Source: Bdellovibrionales bacterium (GTDB lineage: Bacteria > Bdellovibrionota > Bdellovibrionia > Bdellovibrionales > Bdellovibrionaceae). From it: a stretch of 61,960 bases of DNA. Position 1 is the first letter of the stretch. The number at the start of each line of letters is the position of its first letter. A model generated the notes under the pieces. The model was not told the DNA's origin. It saw only the letters and a program-made list of their open reading frames with translations, and did no database searches. Made by a program: the position numbers and the translations under genes. Below, piece after piece: positions 9,301 to 18,800 of the stretch. The stretch spans positions 1-61,960 of the forward strand of contig SXSU01000004.1 of the NCBI GenBank assembly GCA_005793345.1, read 5' to 3'.

Positions 9301-9848
9301 AAGTTGAAGCAGTTTGTACTTCATCTTGTGCAACAGCTGATGAGCAACTTTTGGTTGAGTTAAAAAGTATGAAAACTAAAAAGTTTATTGATGCTTTTGT
9401 AGAAAAAACTAAACATATAGTTACATTAACTCCAGATTCTTCAATCGATGAAATTAATTATAAACCAACTTTAGTAAAACAATTTATCACTGAGGTTGAT
9501 GACGCTCATATTGTTTTACTTAAGTTTAAATTAGAATCAGGTAAAGAGGTTCAATTTACTAAAAATCATCCAATTTTAACTGAACTTGGAACAATCAAAA
9601 CAGCAGAGAGTTTTAAAGTTGGTGAGTTTTTTGTTAAACAAACAGGTGCTGTAGATAAAATAATTGAAATCGAAGAGGTGCCAATATTTGGTAAAGTTTA
9701 TAATGTATTAAATTTTTCAAATAATCCAAAAGAAAATATAATATCTACAGAAGGTTATTTAAATGGAACATCTTGGTTTCAAAATGAAGGAGCTGATTTA
9801 CTAAATAAAGATATTTTAAGTAAAGAATTAATTGAAGGGGCATTATAA
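6336..9848 (+). CDS. large lipoprotein with PKD-like domains and a C-terminal Hint domain
   Basis: The ATG at 6336 is chosen over 6309 because GGGAG precedes it and the resulting N terminus is a lipoprotein signal ending in VFFGC. The 1170-aa chain has two PKD-like beta-sandwich domains, recognised by IRWDAGDGSPIQEG and LKWDFGDGSGLNSSG with following GVYVVKV/GSYLMKV strands. A Cys-rich region follows (about residues 385-690), then a helical region, then a Hint-like domain from about residue 998. The Hint region shows SCATADEQLLVE, a TKNHPIL block about 77 residues later, and VYNVLNF. Hint domains (hedgehog/intein fold) cleave their own chain at the N-terminal Cys, so autoprocessing is possible. 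No C-terminal HN splice pair is seen. Co-transcribed with the next gene, whose start lies 1 nt beyond this stop. Confidence 0.72.
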   Translation: MKTINVSKLNSLLIVSISMTVFFGCTEQKYALNEKNKLNKTDGLISGSNPLIDPNQLSQIHSQPQQPGTQSLVEQIVPPNCSDLSKLSPYDRPIWIEGQKNLITDTDNFFKLANTTSCDQFKMIRWDAGDGSPIQEGLDSQFLHKYLNPGVYVVKVDITDVSMNQFRIYHTVRVVRTCNSSSCDSYLGDSFLSGNHLGVEGASYSIGVQRTIGLNLTSIVWFVDEDLQDLGLQPQITLQGLSAGDHSVIVSLNNKENRNHSLHLIPKTTKNTDILSASIIGSQYCDLESLQLSSSVLAYAGFESHFELNIPNCLQNYFKSLKWDFGDGSGLNSSGQVNKHTWNIAGSYLMKVQLFATNNANSPYLVIERKITVLNEQPPAIPPVVVTKNCGALKNGEVINLDPLIEVETLVCGLEGEKKNTYSTPLSQICTDGQMVDQKGTKTLVLAGTCEKQSCKVSDNLILKNDSSTIFYSQTQPLGSCSSVSETRICTNGVLSGTSTTVNLNCQSGCGDKYGVNGTKTWETNGTTTSAKSCQFNEEGILNIFNTEIQKVCENGIVSTVESSQRTGQLVQEGNCPTYSWKETGKSECNKDCGGTQMGIFECQDNLGQVMNLEKENRCGVKPTQTYECSSNPSLIITESKSLIEQISSKSCGSNQVGGIFRTKTYTNTTVCTDNKLVTNSNEQEVPWTEENLCVRYNLERCSNDSLTPMQAWGRLEWMKKCKDSVPLLKNFLENNVNADNSPIFELNLALQNFINQLKGPQGKMHLIELAISKLQNIDKGDHETVEGNRNSIISNVMGQLINGKVREVTINPQQIFTEINKIEDFIKFVNGTDEISLLIKDLELVIKDLKVIDLPLQERIRSVISSINAPDSSNKFLLLTKKIKDLINVQALELDQKTKQEINLLVVGFEQLIRSSSLRGANINIGRLTYVTFKQSISKSDGTTGWQIWTAPAPGSKDWNVRSGAPIDQYNKPIDVSKLSCSVPTLLKVEAVCTSSCATADEQLLVELKSMKTKKFIDAFVEKTKHIVTLTPDSSIDEINYKPTLVKQFITEVDDAHIVLLKFKLESGKEVQFTKNHPILTELGTIKTAESFKVGEFFVKQTGAVDKIIEIEEVPIFGKVYNVLNFSNNPKENIISTEGYLNGTSWFQNEGADLLNKDILSKELIEGAL

Positions 9849-9849
9849 A

Positions 9850-10629
9850 ATGGCTCGTAAAAAGCAAACCATTTTGGTCATAATTATATTTGGTTTTTTT
9901 ATGGCGCTGATTCAATTTACTAATAATTCAACTCCTAATCGTGATTCACATTTGGAGTTGAAGGTTTTTGGATCAGATATTGAAACAAAAGAAGCAGATT
10001 TAGTAATGCAACTAAAAAATAATTATCCTCAATTATTAATGGCACAAAATTTTAATAAATCTGATTTAAAAGATCGCACAATAAATTATAATAATAAAAA
10101 TGATAGTAATAAGTTAATGCAAATTCAGTCATTATTGAATGAATATAAAGTATTACAATCTAAAGTTTTAAAAAACAAAAAGGAAGAACAACTTTATTTA
10201 GACTCTAGATCTTCAACCTACAATATCGATTCTTTTGCTAGCTTATTAGATAAAGAAGTTCTTTCTCAAATTACAAATGCAAATGAATTACGTAAAACTT
10301 TTATGGGTGCAGTTGATTTCTTAGTTGATGCTTTAAATAGTCCGAATAAAGAGGTTGCACTAAGTAGAATAAAAAAAATCATTGAGAACCCTGATGTCGA
10401 AAATAAGAATTTAGATAAAAACCTTCGAGAAGTGTTAGCCCAATCCAAGGCTTTATTAATTTTATATTCTTATAATGATTTGGTTGAAAATAATTATGAT
10501 GTTTTAAAAAGTTCTCCTGGATCAGCAACTGTAAATATATTCAAAAATGTAATTGAAAGAAATAAATTTTTAAATGATGAATCTAAGAAAATAATCACAC
10601 AACTTGAGTCAAATCTAAAACCGAAATAA
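9850..10629 (+). CDS. membrane-anchored helical protein downstream of the Hint lipoprotein
   Basis: The ATG at 9850 follows AAGGGG at 9835-9840, located in the last codons of the upstream gene; an alternative start 18 nt earlier is less likely. The 259-aa product has a basic N terminus and one hydrophobic segment (about residues 8-23), then a soluble region predicted to be helical and rich in N, K and S. No known family was recognised. Its tight coupling to the PKD/Hint lipoprotein suggests a shared envelope process. The TAA stop (10627-10629) coincides with the first bases, TAACTG, of a repeat unit. Confidence 0.6.
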   Translation: MARKKQTILVIIIFGFFMALIQFTNNSTPNRDSHLELKVFGSDIETKEADLVMQLKNNYPQLLMAQNFNKSDLKDRTINYNNKNDSNKLMQIQSLLNEYKVLQSKVLKNKKEEQLYLDSRSSTYNIDSFASLLDKEVLSQITNANELRKTFMGAVDFLVDALNSPNKEVALSRIKKIIENPDVENKNLDKNLREVLAQSKALLILYSYNDLVENNYDVLKSSPGSATVNIFKNVIERNKFLNDESKKIITQLESNLKPK

Positions 10630-10767
10630 CTGCTCATGATTAAGTCTGATCGCTGGCGCGATTATATGCGAGACAAAAATCATGCGCCCTTATTTTCCTG
10701 TTTGTTGGGGGCGATTTTCAATCACCCCATATACTGCTCATGATTAAGTCTGATCGCTTGAGTTATT
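10627..10767 (+). repeat. palindromic repeat unit A-B-A', partly decayed (copy 2)
   Basis: Module A begins with TAACTGCTCATGATTAAG; its closing half has diverged (GCGAGACAAAAATCATGCGC). The conserved flank TTTTCCTGTTTGTTGGGGG and module B (GGGGCGATTTTCAATCACCCC-like hairpin) follow at about 10692-10728. A second, truncated A (CTGCTCATGATTAAGTCTGATCGCTT) ends at the stop codon of the convergent subtilase. The unit fills the gap between two converging genes and could act as a two-way terminator. Confidence 0.85.
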
Positions 10768-12112
10768 ATTTTTCTTCATTTGAAACAGGAGGGTCGTAAG
10801 TAATAACTGATTTAGAAATTAGCATTTTTTTTTGAAGTAATTGAATAGCTTTGTAGGCATTTAATATGCCCCCCTTAGAATAGTCTTTATTTTGTAAAAG
10901 ATTTAACCCTGATTCAATTATAATATTTTTTATTTCAGTTGCTTTAAGATCAGGATTTAAACTACGAAGTAATGCGGCAACTCCACTTGTGATAGGTGCA
11001 GCAGCGGATGTTCCATTAAATAAAATGTAATTAGATAGTCCATTAGCAAAATAAGGGGTCGCTATACTTAAATTATCTTCTCCAGCTGGTGCAATAATAT
11101 CAACACAAGATCCAAAATTACTATAACTTGCTAATGAATAGGGTGGTGTTAACTCAAGTAAAGAAGCTCCCACTGAAATTATATTTAGAATCTTATTATT
11201 ATAACTAGCTGGATAGTTTTGAATATTTTGACAATTCAAACCATTATTTCCAGCGGAGGCAACGATTAAAATTCCAGATTTCTCTAATTCATTGAGTCTA
11301 TGTATAAAGAAATCTGAAATTTTATTTTTTCCAAATGAAATATTTATAATTTTTGAATTTGTATATTCTTGAACAAATTTTAATGCTGATATGACAGATC
11401 CCTCATCAATTTTTTTTTGTTCATTTATAACTTTAAGAGGTAAAATTTTTGCTTCAGGTGCAACTCCAACCAATTCACTATTTATTAAGCTTGCTACTGA
11501 GGTTCCATGCCCATTCTCATCTATAATATTACTGTTGCCATCTCCAAAATTCCATCCTTGAATATCATCAATTAAACCATCATTATCATCGTCAAATCCA
11601 TTATAGGTTTCTTTTTGGTTTACATAAACTTTACCATTAAAATCTTTATGATTTAGATTTAGACCGAGATCAATAATAGAAACTAATTCTCCATTACCCT
11701 TAGAAAAATTCCAAGCTTCCTTTGCATTAATAATTTTGAGATGGTTTTCAAATTGTTCCTTAGTAAAATGCCCAAAATCATTATTAGTGAACTCAGCTTC
11801 TGAATACTGAAAGAATGAATTTTTAGTAAACTTTTTATTCGGGAAGTATTTTTTCATTTCTTCCTCATCAGTTCCATATATTTCATATATATTTGATTTT
11901 TCAGAAAGTGATCTTGCGCTAATTTTATGGGATTGAACCAAATCATTGACTTCATTTCGTGAATCAACTTTAACTAAATAACCCAATTGATTTTCAGATT
12001 GTGGAGAAGAGTTTATCCAGATTCCATTTGGTATTGCAGGTGCACATCCCAAATGAAATATCCCAAGTAAAAAGGTATTAAAATATAACAATATGTAATT
12101 TTTTTTTTGCAT
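10766..12112 (-). CDS. subtilisin-like (S8) serine protease, probable lipoprotein
   Basis: A 448-aa serine protease with the complete S8 machinery: Asp148 in SIIDLGLNLNH, His202 in NGHGTSVAS, oxyanion Asn289 in ASAGNNG and Ser369 in NGTSAAAP. An acidic insert GFDDDNDGLIDD (about 172-183) looks like a calcium site. The N-terminal hydrophobic stretch ends in FHLGC, so export as a lipoprotein is likely, although His at -3 is unusual. Residues 40-120 resemble an I9-type propeptide in position but were not confirmed. The ATG at 12112 has only a weak ribosome site. The gene ends against a repeat remnant and converges with the Hint-lipoprotein operon. The target is unknown; secreted proteases are typical of predatory or scavenging bacteria. 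Confidence 0.88.
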   Translation of the reverse strand: MQKKNYILLYFNTFLLGIFHLGCAPAIPNGIWINSSPQSENQLGYLVKVDSRNEVNDLVQSHKISARSLSEKSNIYEIYGTDEEEMKKYFPNKKFTKNSFFQYSEAEFTNNDFGHFTKEQFENHLKIINAKEAWNFSKGNGELVSIIDLGLNLNHKDFNGKVYVNQKETYNGFDDDNDGLIDDIQGWNFGDGNSNIIDENGHGTSVASLINSELVGVAPEAKILPLKVINEQKKIDEGSVISALKFVQEYTNSKIINISFGKNKISDFFIHRLNELEKSGILIVASAGNNGLNCQNIQNYPASYNNKILNIISVGASLLELTPPYSLASYSNFGSCVDIIAPAGEDNLSIATPYFANGLSNYILFNGTSAAAPITSGVAALLRSLNPDLKATEIKNIIIESGLNLLQNKDYSKGGILNAYKAIQLLQKKMLISKSVITYDPPVSNEEK

Positions 12113-12409
12113 GTGGGTATTTATTCAGTTGTAAACCTAAAGCCAACATCTAGATTCTCAATTGTATTTTTTTATTGAGAATTTACATTTTCTACAATGT
12201 GTATAATGACCAAATGAGTCATCCAGTTATAAAGTGTAGAAGTTTTTTACAATCCTAACAGTTGTATGTTGAAATAGATCGAATCACTAGATAAATAAGT
12301 AACTTGTGGTAGTACTTGGGTAATGAAAAAAGTTCATGGTATAAATTACTAATGATTTAGTAAAATAATTATAGTGAATTTTTAAACAAGAAGAATTGGA
12401 GAATCTGAA
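12113..12409. promoter_or_regulatory. divergent promoter region
   Basis: These 297 nt separate the subtilase (minus) from the acidic protein gene (plus). An inverted repeat TTCTCAAT (12155-12162) and ATTGAGAA (about 12174-12181) has a T-rich loop and may be an operator. TATAAT at 12202-12207 is a good -10 box without a well-spaced -35. No other gene is visible. Confidence 0.4.
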
Positions 12410-12934
12410 ATGGATTTTTACGATAATGAACTGGATGATGACGCGTCTTCAGTTGAATTTGATCAATCAGAGAAAGTAGATAAATTTGGTCCTATTGATA
12501 ATTTTGATAATCTTGATCAACTTGATTTGAAGACTGATAAAAATCTTGGAGTTTATGAAGAAGTTGAAGATGATGTTGATTTGAATTCAATTGAAAATAT
12601 TTTAGATTTGGAAGATTCGCAATTTCCAAAGTTTACTCTAGCTAAAAATAAGGCTCGTTTTCTACGAATGGTGAGCTGGTATAGAACAAAAGAAGAGTGG
12701 ATTGAAGTTGCACCAATTAGTGGTGTTACAAAATTATTTAAACAGCAAACTAAAGAATTAGAGGGAATTCGCTCTAGTAAATTAGATTATGAAATGGAAC
12801 TAGAAACTGGGACGTTAACTCCTTCGCAAAGATCATACCGTAAAGACGAATTAAAAATGTGTCGAGTTCAAGAAAAAATGGCGGTACATTTAATTTCTAA
12901 ACTACAAGTTAAAATTAAATCAGGTCGTCGATAA
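12410..12934 (+). CDS. hypothetical protein with acidic N terminus and basic C terminus
   Basis: A 174-aa soluble protein. Residues 1-80 are strikingly acidic (runs of D and E with almost no basic residues). Residues 80-174 are basic and helical, ending in KIKSGRR, with a conserved-looking patch RFLRMVSWYRTKEEWIEVAP. The start has GGAG about 10 nt upstream. No signal peptide or membrane segment is present. Such charge polarity can mark nucleic-acid or protein-binding adaptors, but no family was recognised and the role is unknown. A strong intrinsic terminator follows the gene, which is therefore probably monocistronic. Confidence 0.65.
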   Translation: MDFYDNELDDDASSVEFDQSEKVDKFGPIDNFDNLDQLDLKTDKNLGVYEEVEDDVDLNSIENILDLEDSQFPKFTLAKNKARFLRMVSWYRTKEEWIEVAPISGVTKLFKQQTKELEGIRSSKLDYEMELETGTLTPSQRSYRKDELKMCRVQEKMAVHLISKLQVKIKSGRR

Positions 12935-12978
12935 GAATTCTGTAGTTATTTAAAATTAATTGCTGCTTAAATCGAAAA

Positions 12979-13012
12979 AAAAGTGCTACTCAATGGCACT
13001 TTTTTTTTTTTT
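12979..13012 (+). terminator. intrinsic terminator
   Basis: AAAAGTGC (about 12979-12986) pairs with GCACTTTT across a loop of about nine nt and is followed by twelve T residues (13001-13012). It lies 45 nt after the stop of the acidic/basic protein gene and ends that transcript. Confidence 0.85.
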
Positions 13013-13031
13013 GAGGTAAAGAGGAAAATAT

Positions 13032-13130
13032 AATATCTTAATTAACTAATTATCTAATTAACTAATCGTAAGATATTAATTAACAATACGCATTAAGTAT
13101 ATAATATTAAATAGTTTAATGAATTAGTTA
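13032..13130. promoter_or_regulatory. direct and inverted repeats upstream of the zinc-ribbon gene
   Basis: ATTAACTAAT occurs at 13041-13050 and again at 13057-13066 (16-bp period). They lie inside an inverted repeat AATATCTTA (13032-13040) / TAAGATATT (13069-13077). A further TTAATTAAC follows, and an inverted copy AATTAGTTAA lies near 13123-13132. The arrangement looks like an operator for the next gene. The extreme AT content makes chance partial matches likely. Confidence 0.4.
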
Positions 13131-13208
13131 AGTTTGCTGTGGAAATTAATACCAAAACTATATACCCTAGACAAAGGGATAGTTTTTTATCCTAAGAATG
13201 GAGATGGA

Positions 13209-13502
13209 ATGAGCCAGCACATCCATGTGAGGCGATGCCATGTCTGTGGGGCAATGAACGAAAATGAGAGCGAAGAAAAAGCGATGACATGTTTTCACTG
13301 TAATCGCAATTTAGCTCCTTATTTTTTTAGTAAGATTTTATTTAATGATGGATTTCATTCAGATGGCGACTGCGTGGATCCAAAAACTAAAGTTATTAAA
13401 CTTTATCAAAATTTATTAAAAAATGATGAGAGTTTAAAAACAGAAGGAGAAAAATTATTAACAAATTACCAACCTTTAATTGGGTTTTCAGTTTATTGGT
13501 AG
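13209..13502 (+). CDS. small zinc-ribbon protein
   Basis: The ATG at 13209 is chosen because GGAG lies about 8 nt upstream and the zinc motif starts near the N terminus; the frame stays open for 25 further codons upstream, which look non-coding. The 97-aa protein has CHVCG near residue 10 and CFHCN about 18 residues later. This is a four-cysteine zinc ribbon of the type seen in small adaptor or RNA/DNA-binding proteins. The remainder contains PYFFSKILFNDGFHSDGDCV and an amphipathic helix. No enzymatic motif was seen. Unknown function; probably a zinc-binding adaptor. Confidence 0.6.
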   Translation: MSQHIHVRRCHVCGAMNENESEEKAMTCFHCNRNLAPYFFSKILFNDGFHSDGDCVDPKTKVIKLYQNLLKNDESLKTEGEKLLTNYQPLIGFSVYW

Positions 13503-13527
13503 CAAGTTTGTCATATTAGGACATGGA

Positions 13528-14196
13528 TCAATTTTGGAGACTATTTGAAAGAATAGGTAACCGAAAGAATTTCCATAAAATATGTATCCATATTACGTAA
13601 ATTAGTGAGTTAAAAACTTGAAGTGAGATTGCTTTAATAGGGTTTTCAAAAAATAAATCAGAACCTGGCAGGATGATAGCTATGATAATTGGAATTATTA
13701 GGTGAATAAAAATCCAAGCTAATCTGAATTTAAATTTGTGATTTTTAACCAAAATACGAGCATAGATTAAGGGGTCTATCTCTCCAGCTTGATATATTGG
13801 GTTTAAAAATACAATAAATCCTATAAGCGAATAATCTATCCATCGTATTAAACCAGGTATAAAAAGTAAAAACATCCACAGAGATGAATTTCCAATTGCT
13901 TTTAAATTTTCTTTAACAAAATCTTTAATTTGAGGAAAAATATTAATAGTGCATTTTTCGGTTTTTGCTAATTCAATCAAAATATAAATATCTTGTAACC
14001 AACCAAATATCATTCCAGTAAAAACATACATTAATACAGTAGTAAAAAAACCTAGGGACTCTGTTCTTGCTAAAATGTTTAATCGCTCATTTGTAAGTTG
14101 TTCTATAAAAGTTAAGATAGAAGAAATAATAAATATAAATATAAAGATTTTTAAATAAAACTGAATTTTTTGAGGCGATTTAAGCATTGTCATCAT
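13528..14196 (-). CDS. polytopic inner-membrane protein, unknown
   Basis: A 222-aa protein with about six hydrophobic segments (near residues 13-28, 48-65, 93-113, 119-136, 155-178 and 190-210). They are separated by short charged loops. The pattern resembles small integral membrane proteins of the DUF4013/YciC type, but I cannot assign it. Methionines at codons 1, 2 and 4 leave the exact start open, and no clear ribosome site is seen. It converges with the zinc-ribbon gene and lies beside a decayed repeat upstream. Confidence 0.55.
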   Translation of the reverse strand: MMTMLKSPQKIQFYLKIFIFIFIISSILTFIEQLTNERLNILARTESLGFFTTVLMYVFTGMIFGWLQDIYILIELAKTEKCTINIFPQIKDFVKENLKAIGNSSLWMFLLFIPGLIRWIDYSLIGFIVFLNPIYQAGEIDPLIYARILVKNHKFKFRLAWIFIHLIIPIIIAIILPGSDLFFENPIKAISLQVFNSLIYVIWIHILWKFFRLPILSNSLQN

Positions 14197-14233
14197 TCTA
14201 TAATATTTAGAGATTTCATTTTAAGCAATTTAA

Positions 14234-14318
14234 TTACTGCTTATGATTAAGTCTGATCGTTAGGCGAATAAGTGGGACATAATTTTACGCAGTTATTTTT
14301 CTGTTGATTGGGGTAATA
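14234..14318 (+). repeat. decayed repeat unit (module A and partial B)
   Basis: TTACTGCTTATGATTAAGTCTGATCG begins a module A whose inner hairpin and closing half are altered (GTTAGGCGAATAAGTGGGACATAATTTTACGCAG). The flank TTATTTTTCTGTTGATTGGGG corresponds to the start of module B, whose second arm is lost. It lies between divergent genes. Confidence 0.7.
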
Positions 14319-14439
14319 TAACAATAAATTCTTAATTTTGTTTTTTTATAAGATGATATGAAAAAAATTACAATTTATGACTCTAAATTAAGAATAAAAA
14401 ACTTGATCCTCTTAGAGGGTTGTGGGACTAGTATTGGAA

Positions 14440-15843
14440 ATGATCTTAATAAAATTTATGTGGTTTCGATACCTTCTTATTAGTTTTATAATATGTTGTA
14501 GCAGTACAAAATTATTGGCAACAAGTATAAAGCAAAATATTAATGGGGAGTTGAATTTAAAATCCACTTCATACACAACACAGATCACTGATGAGGCGAA
14601 GCTCAATAGGTCATATCATTATTCTTTAAATTTATCACATAACTGGTCAGGAGATATATTTAATGGCGGCGGAAAATTAGTCGGTGGACATTTCTCAGAA
14701 CTTAATCAAAGCTATTTAGTTGTTCCTGAATTATTTGGTTCCACAATTTTTATTACAAGAAATACAAAAATAACATTAGGTCGGAAATTAAATTCATGGA
14801 GTCAAATAGATAACTATTGGCAGACTTCGTTTTGGCAACCCCAATTTAATACTGATCCACTAATTCCTATTCAACAAGGGCTTACGGGAATTAACTTTGA
14901 ATGGTCAGAAAAAAATAGATTTAAGGGTGGTTTATTTTATTCTTCGTTTTTTATGCCAAATATGGGCTCAAAAATTAATTCTAAAAATGGCAGACTTGAA
15001 GTTTTTAATCGTTGGATATTAAGTCCAAGTAGAGAATTTCCTTTGCAAGGTAAATCAACTCAAATTATGTATACTTTGGATCAGCCTTCTGTATTAAAAA
15101 TCATTAATCAAAAAACAATTGCGCTATATTCTCAATTTGGAGACGAAGAATTGGGACCTCATATTTCCTTAAGTTGGGCTCACAAACCTATAAATGAACT
15201 GGTCTTAAGTTTTAATGGTCGGTTACTATTAGATGAAGCAGATACTTTTGGTGATGTGGTGATTTTACCCCATGTTGTCAGTCATGAAATTTCAAGTGCA
15301 GATCTATCTTATAGTTGGGAACATTCTAAATTCATATTTTCATTTTTAAAAGATAATCCAGAAAATTTAATAGTTCCTTATTCTTGGAATATGCAAAACC
15401 TTGAAAAAATAAATGCACTTTCTGCCCGATATGATCTGTTTTTGTCGAAAATTTCGAAGTGGAGAGGTGAGGTTGGTATTTCTCGTCTAATTATTAATGG
15501 TGGTCGGATATTTGAATTTGAAAGTGATGGTTCAAGAGGAAATACCTTAAGCGGATTTCGAGTTCCTTTTACTGATGCATGGAGTTTAGATTATAAAGGA
15601 CCTTTTTTAGGATTCAGTCGAAATTTTATGACCACTGAATTTCGTTTTCTTCGAGATTTTAGTCAAAAGGGATCTATGCTCAATGCAGAGGTTCAAATTA
15701 AACCGGTAAAAGATTGGAACTTTTCTTTAGGTGCAGATGTTATTGGGGTGCAGGACAATTCTGAAAAAAATTCTTCAAAGGCTTTTTTAAATCAATATAG
15801 AGCTAATGATCGAATTTATGCTGGAGCTGGATATGTATTTTAA
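14440..15843 (+). CDS. probable outer-membrane beta-barrel protein
   Basis: A 467-aa exported protein with an N-terminal signal peptide (hydrophobic residues about 6-22). The body alternates short amphipathic strands and ends in Tyr-Val-Phe, the aromatic C terminus typical of outer-membrane barrels. Frequent W, Y and F at strand ends (HYSLNLSHNWSG, ISLSWAHKPINELVLSFNG) support a porin-like fold of many strands. No specific family was recognised. The ATG at 14440 is preferred with TTGGAA just before it; GTG at 14422 and ATG at 14458 are alternatives. It overlaps the next gene, a giant lipoprotein, by 11 nt, so the two are translationally coupled and may form one outer-membrane complex. Confidence 0.68.
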   Translation: MILIKFMWFRYLLISFIICCSSTKLLATSIKQNINGELNLKSTSYTTQITDEAKLNRSYHYSLNLSHNWSGDIFNGGGKLVGGHFSELNQSYLVVPELFGSTIFITRNTKITLGRKLNSWSQIDNYWQTSFWQPQFNTDPLIPIQQGLTGINFEWSEKNRFKGGLFYSSFFMPNMGSKINSKNGRLEVFNRWILSPSREFPLQGKSTQIMYTLDQPSVLKIINQKTIALYSQFGDEELGPHISLSWAHKPINELVLSFNGRLLLDEADTFGDVVILPHVVSHEISSADLSYSWEHSKFIFSFLKDNPENLIVPYSWNMQNLEKINALSARYDLFLSKISKWRGEVGISRLIINGGRIFEFESDGSRGNTLSGFRVPFTDAWSLDYKGPFLGFSRNFMTTEFRFLRDFSQKGSMLNAEVQIKPVKDWNFSLGADVIGVQDNSEKNSSKAFLNQYRANDRIYAGAGYVF

Positions 15844-18800
15844 AAGATATTCAAAATTGATAGAGTCGTCATTTTTTTATGGATTGTTTTTTATTTTATT
15901 TTTTAATTTGGGTTGTGATTTAAAACTAAATGAAGCTCCTCCTCCACAAGAAGAAATTGTATTTAGTGCAGGTCAAAAGGTTCTATGTTTAACACAAACA
16001 ATGCCATATTTTAAATCTTTTTTTAAAGGTGAACCTGAAGGAGAAAGAGCTAATGAGTTTTGGAATTGTGCACAGGTTGCAGTTAAAACTTTTAAAGATA
16101 AGAGTATAAGTTCTAAACCAAATCAATACACGGCAACATCACTAGCACATTTTTTAGAAAAGTATTTTCTTGAAAATAAAAAAATAGATCAAAAATTAAT
16201 TAACGAAGTAATGCTTTTTAAACAACTTCTATTAGGAGGAAGCGATAAATATTTTACTCAAGAAGAATTGTCTGAGATAATTCATATTTTATCTAGAATT
16301 GAAGTGCATTCCCCTAATCTTTTCCCATATATGAAAATTTATCGTGATGAATGGACTGATAATAATCTTGAATTTTTTGAATCATCTAAAAAAGTCTTAT
16401 TGGATTTTGCACTAGAGTTTGCTTCCTGGATCCATTCTGATGGACCCAATTACGAATTAAATCATTTTGTAACATTAATTCAAGAATTTGAATCTTTTAC
16501 AGATGAAACAAGTGAGTTAGCTGTTCAGCTCAACCTTTATCTTCCGGCTTTAAAAAAATTAAAAAAAGTACTAAACGGTGGAGATGAAGAGTTTGTAACT
16601 CCTCATGAATGGAAAGATTTTTTAAAATTAGGATCAAGAGCATATCTATTAATTTTGAGATTTGATTATTTTATTGATCTTGAAGAAAATGTGGAAAAAG
16701 ATCAAATATTAATGATTGCTAAAAGTTTCAATGAAGGATTACAGCTCATTGAGGAAATGTTAAAAGAAAAACAATTAGCAACTATATCAAATCAAGAAAT
16801 TGTTGAAGTATTAGAAAAGCTAAAAAATATTTTTCCTAATATTAATTTTTCAAATACTTTAATTACTCAATTCATGAAGCTTAAAAAATCATTTATTGGA
16901 GGAAGTGAAAAATATTGGTCGGTTGATGATTTTATTAAGGTGAGAGAAAAAATTGATTTATTATCTGATATTATAATAAAAAATCTTCCATATTATGATT
17001 TGTATCTTCAAGATTGGGATTTTAAAGATCCTCAAATTAAAACAATTCTCAATGATTCTAAGTATATTTTATTACAATCCTTCTCTGTTTTAGTTGAAAA
17101 ATGGAATTCTGAGTTTGATTTTAAAGTATTATATGAAGTGATAAACGAGATTGCAATTTTATATCCAAATTTTGATACAATTCAGAAATTAAATTCAAAT
17201 TGGAAAATATATTATCCAATCTTTGAAAGTTATAACAATCTAATTGTAGGAAAAAAATTTACTCAATTTATACCCAAAGATTGGCAAATTTTTATTTCAC
17301 AAACTATTCATTTGTACTATTTTTATCTAGAATATTTTTATACAATTAAAAAAACAAATATTACAGTTTTAAATAACAGTGATCTCGAGATTTACAATTC
17401 TTGGATTTTTAGATTTACTAATCAAATTTCAAATATGATTGAAAGTCGAACTATCCAGATATGGGATTTTGAATTATTAAATAAAATTTTAATTCATGCT
17501 TATCAAACAAAACTATTACCGCAATCATGGACTTTAAAATCCTATGTAATGGCTCTTGATTTATTACTCAATAAATATTTAAACCCAAGTTTAAACCCAA
17601 CTTATTCATTGTTGTTTAATAATAAAAACCAATCGGGAGGACTTACAGTTGCTCATCTTAATATACTTCTACAAAGATGGCTGGATTGGTATAAAGTGCA
17701 AAAATTTAATAATGATTTTACTAAATCTTTAAATTTGCAAAATAATGGAACACTTTTTTTATTAACTGATTTTCAACAAAAAATTTCTTTTTTTTATGAT
17801 GATTGGAAAAATATCAATAATAATTCAAGCGCAGTAGGCCATCAACTTGCCTTAATATTAAGTAGTCAAAATTCGTTGGTTGATCCAGGCAATTATATTT
17901 TGCAACAAGGATACCCAAGAACTTTAACTATCGAATTTAAACAAAATCAACTATTGTGGTTAAATACAATCAGAAACTTAATTGATTTGGCAATGAATGT
18001 TTATAAAGGGGAAGCAGAATATTATTTACCTGCAAAATATATTTCAGTCTCTCAATTTAAATTATTTTTAGATGAGTTTGCACCACTCATGTTAGAGTTG
18101 GGTTGGTTAGATGATTACAAACAAGATACTGCAGAGAAAAGATTTTTAGAAGCAAATTTGTTTACGCCAACTGGGAATGGAGATGATCGATTAGAGTTTA
18201 TGGAGGCAGTTGAGTATCTTCAAATGATATTGTCTGCTTCTGCAAGGAAAGCAAATTTCGAAAATATTTATTTAACAAAAAAAATAAAATATTTTACATT
18301 AGATAGTGTACGAACAGATTCAGATTCTAAATTCGAAATTTTTATAAATGAAAACTTTGATATTAATTATCAACTATATTTAAATACTTTATTGGATTCA
18401 AATAATCGTAAAATAATTTTTGATGGAATGCCTTCGTTCCTTACTTATTTTGATAAATTAACATTCAAAGAACAAAACCATTATTTGCAAAATGTTGATA
18501 AAGGGGCTGATTTAATAATTAGTAACGGTAAATTTAATTCAAATGACTTGGTTTTTATAACTTCAGTAATTCAATATATTGAGTCATTGATAATTCAATA
18601 TGATTTTGATCAAAATGGTTATTTAAATACTAAAGAAAGCTTAGCTGCTTTTCCACGTTTTAAAAATAAATTAGAAAGTATAAGTAAAATTAAAAATAAT
18701 GATACACGTATTCGTGCTATCTTTACATATATTTTAAAATATGGAGTTGTCCCAGATACTTCTTTTTGGGGAAAGATCGAATTTCTACAATGGGAAAGTA

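Noticed and set aside
14234-14318. Insertion sequence ends
   Set aside because: No transposase gene or target-site duplication is visible; the text is a decayed copy of the palindromic repeat family.
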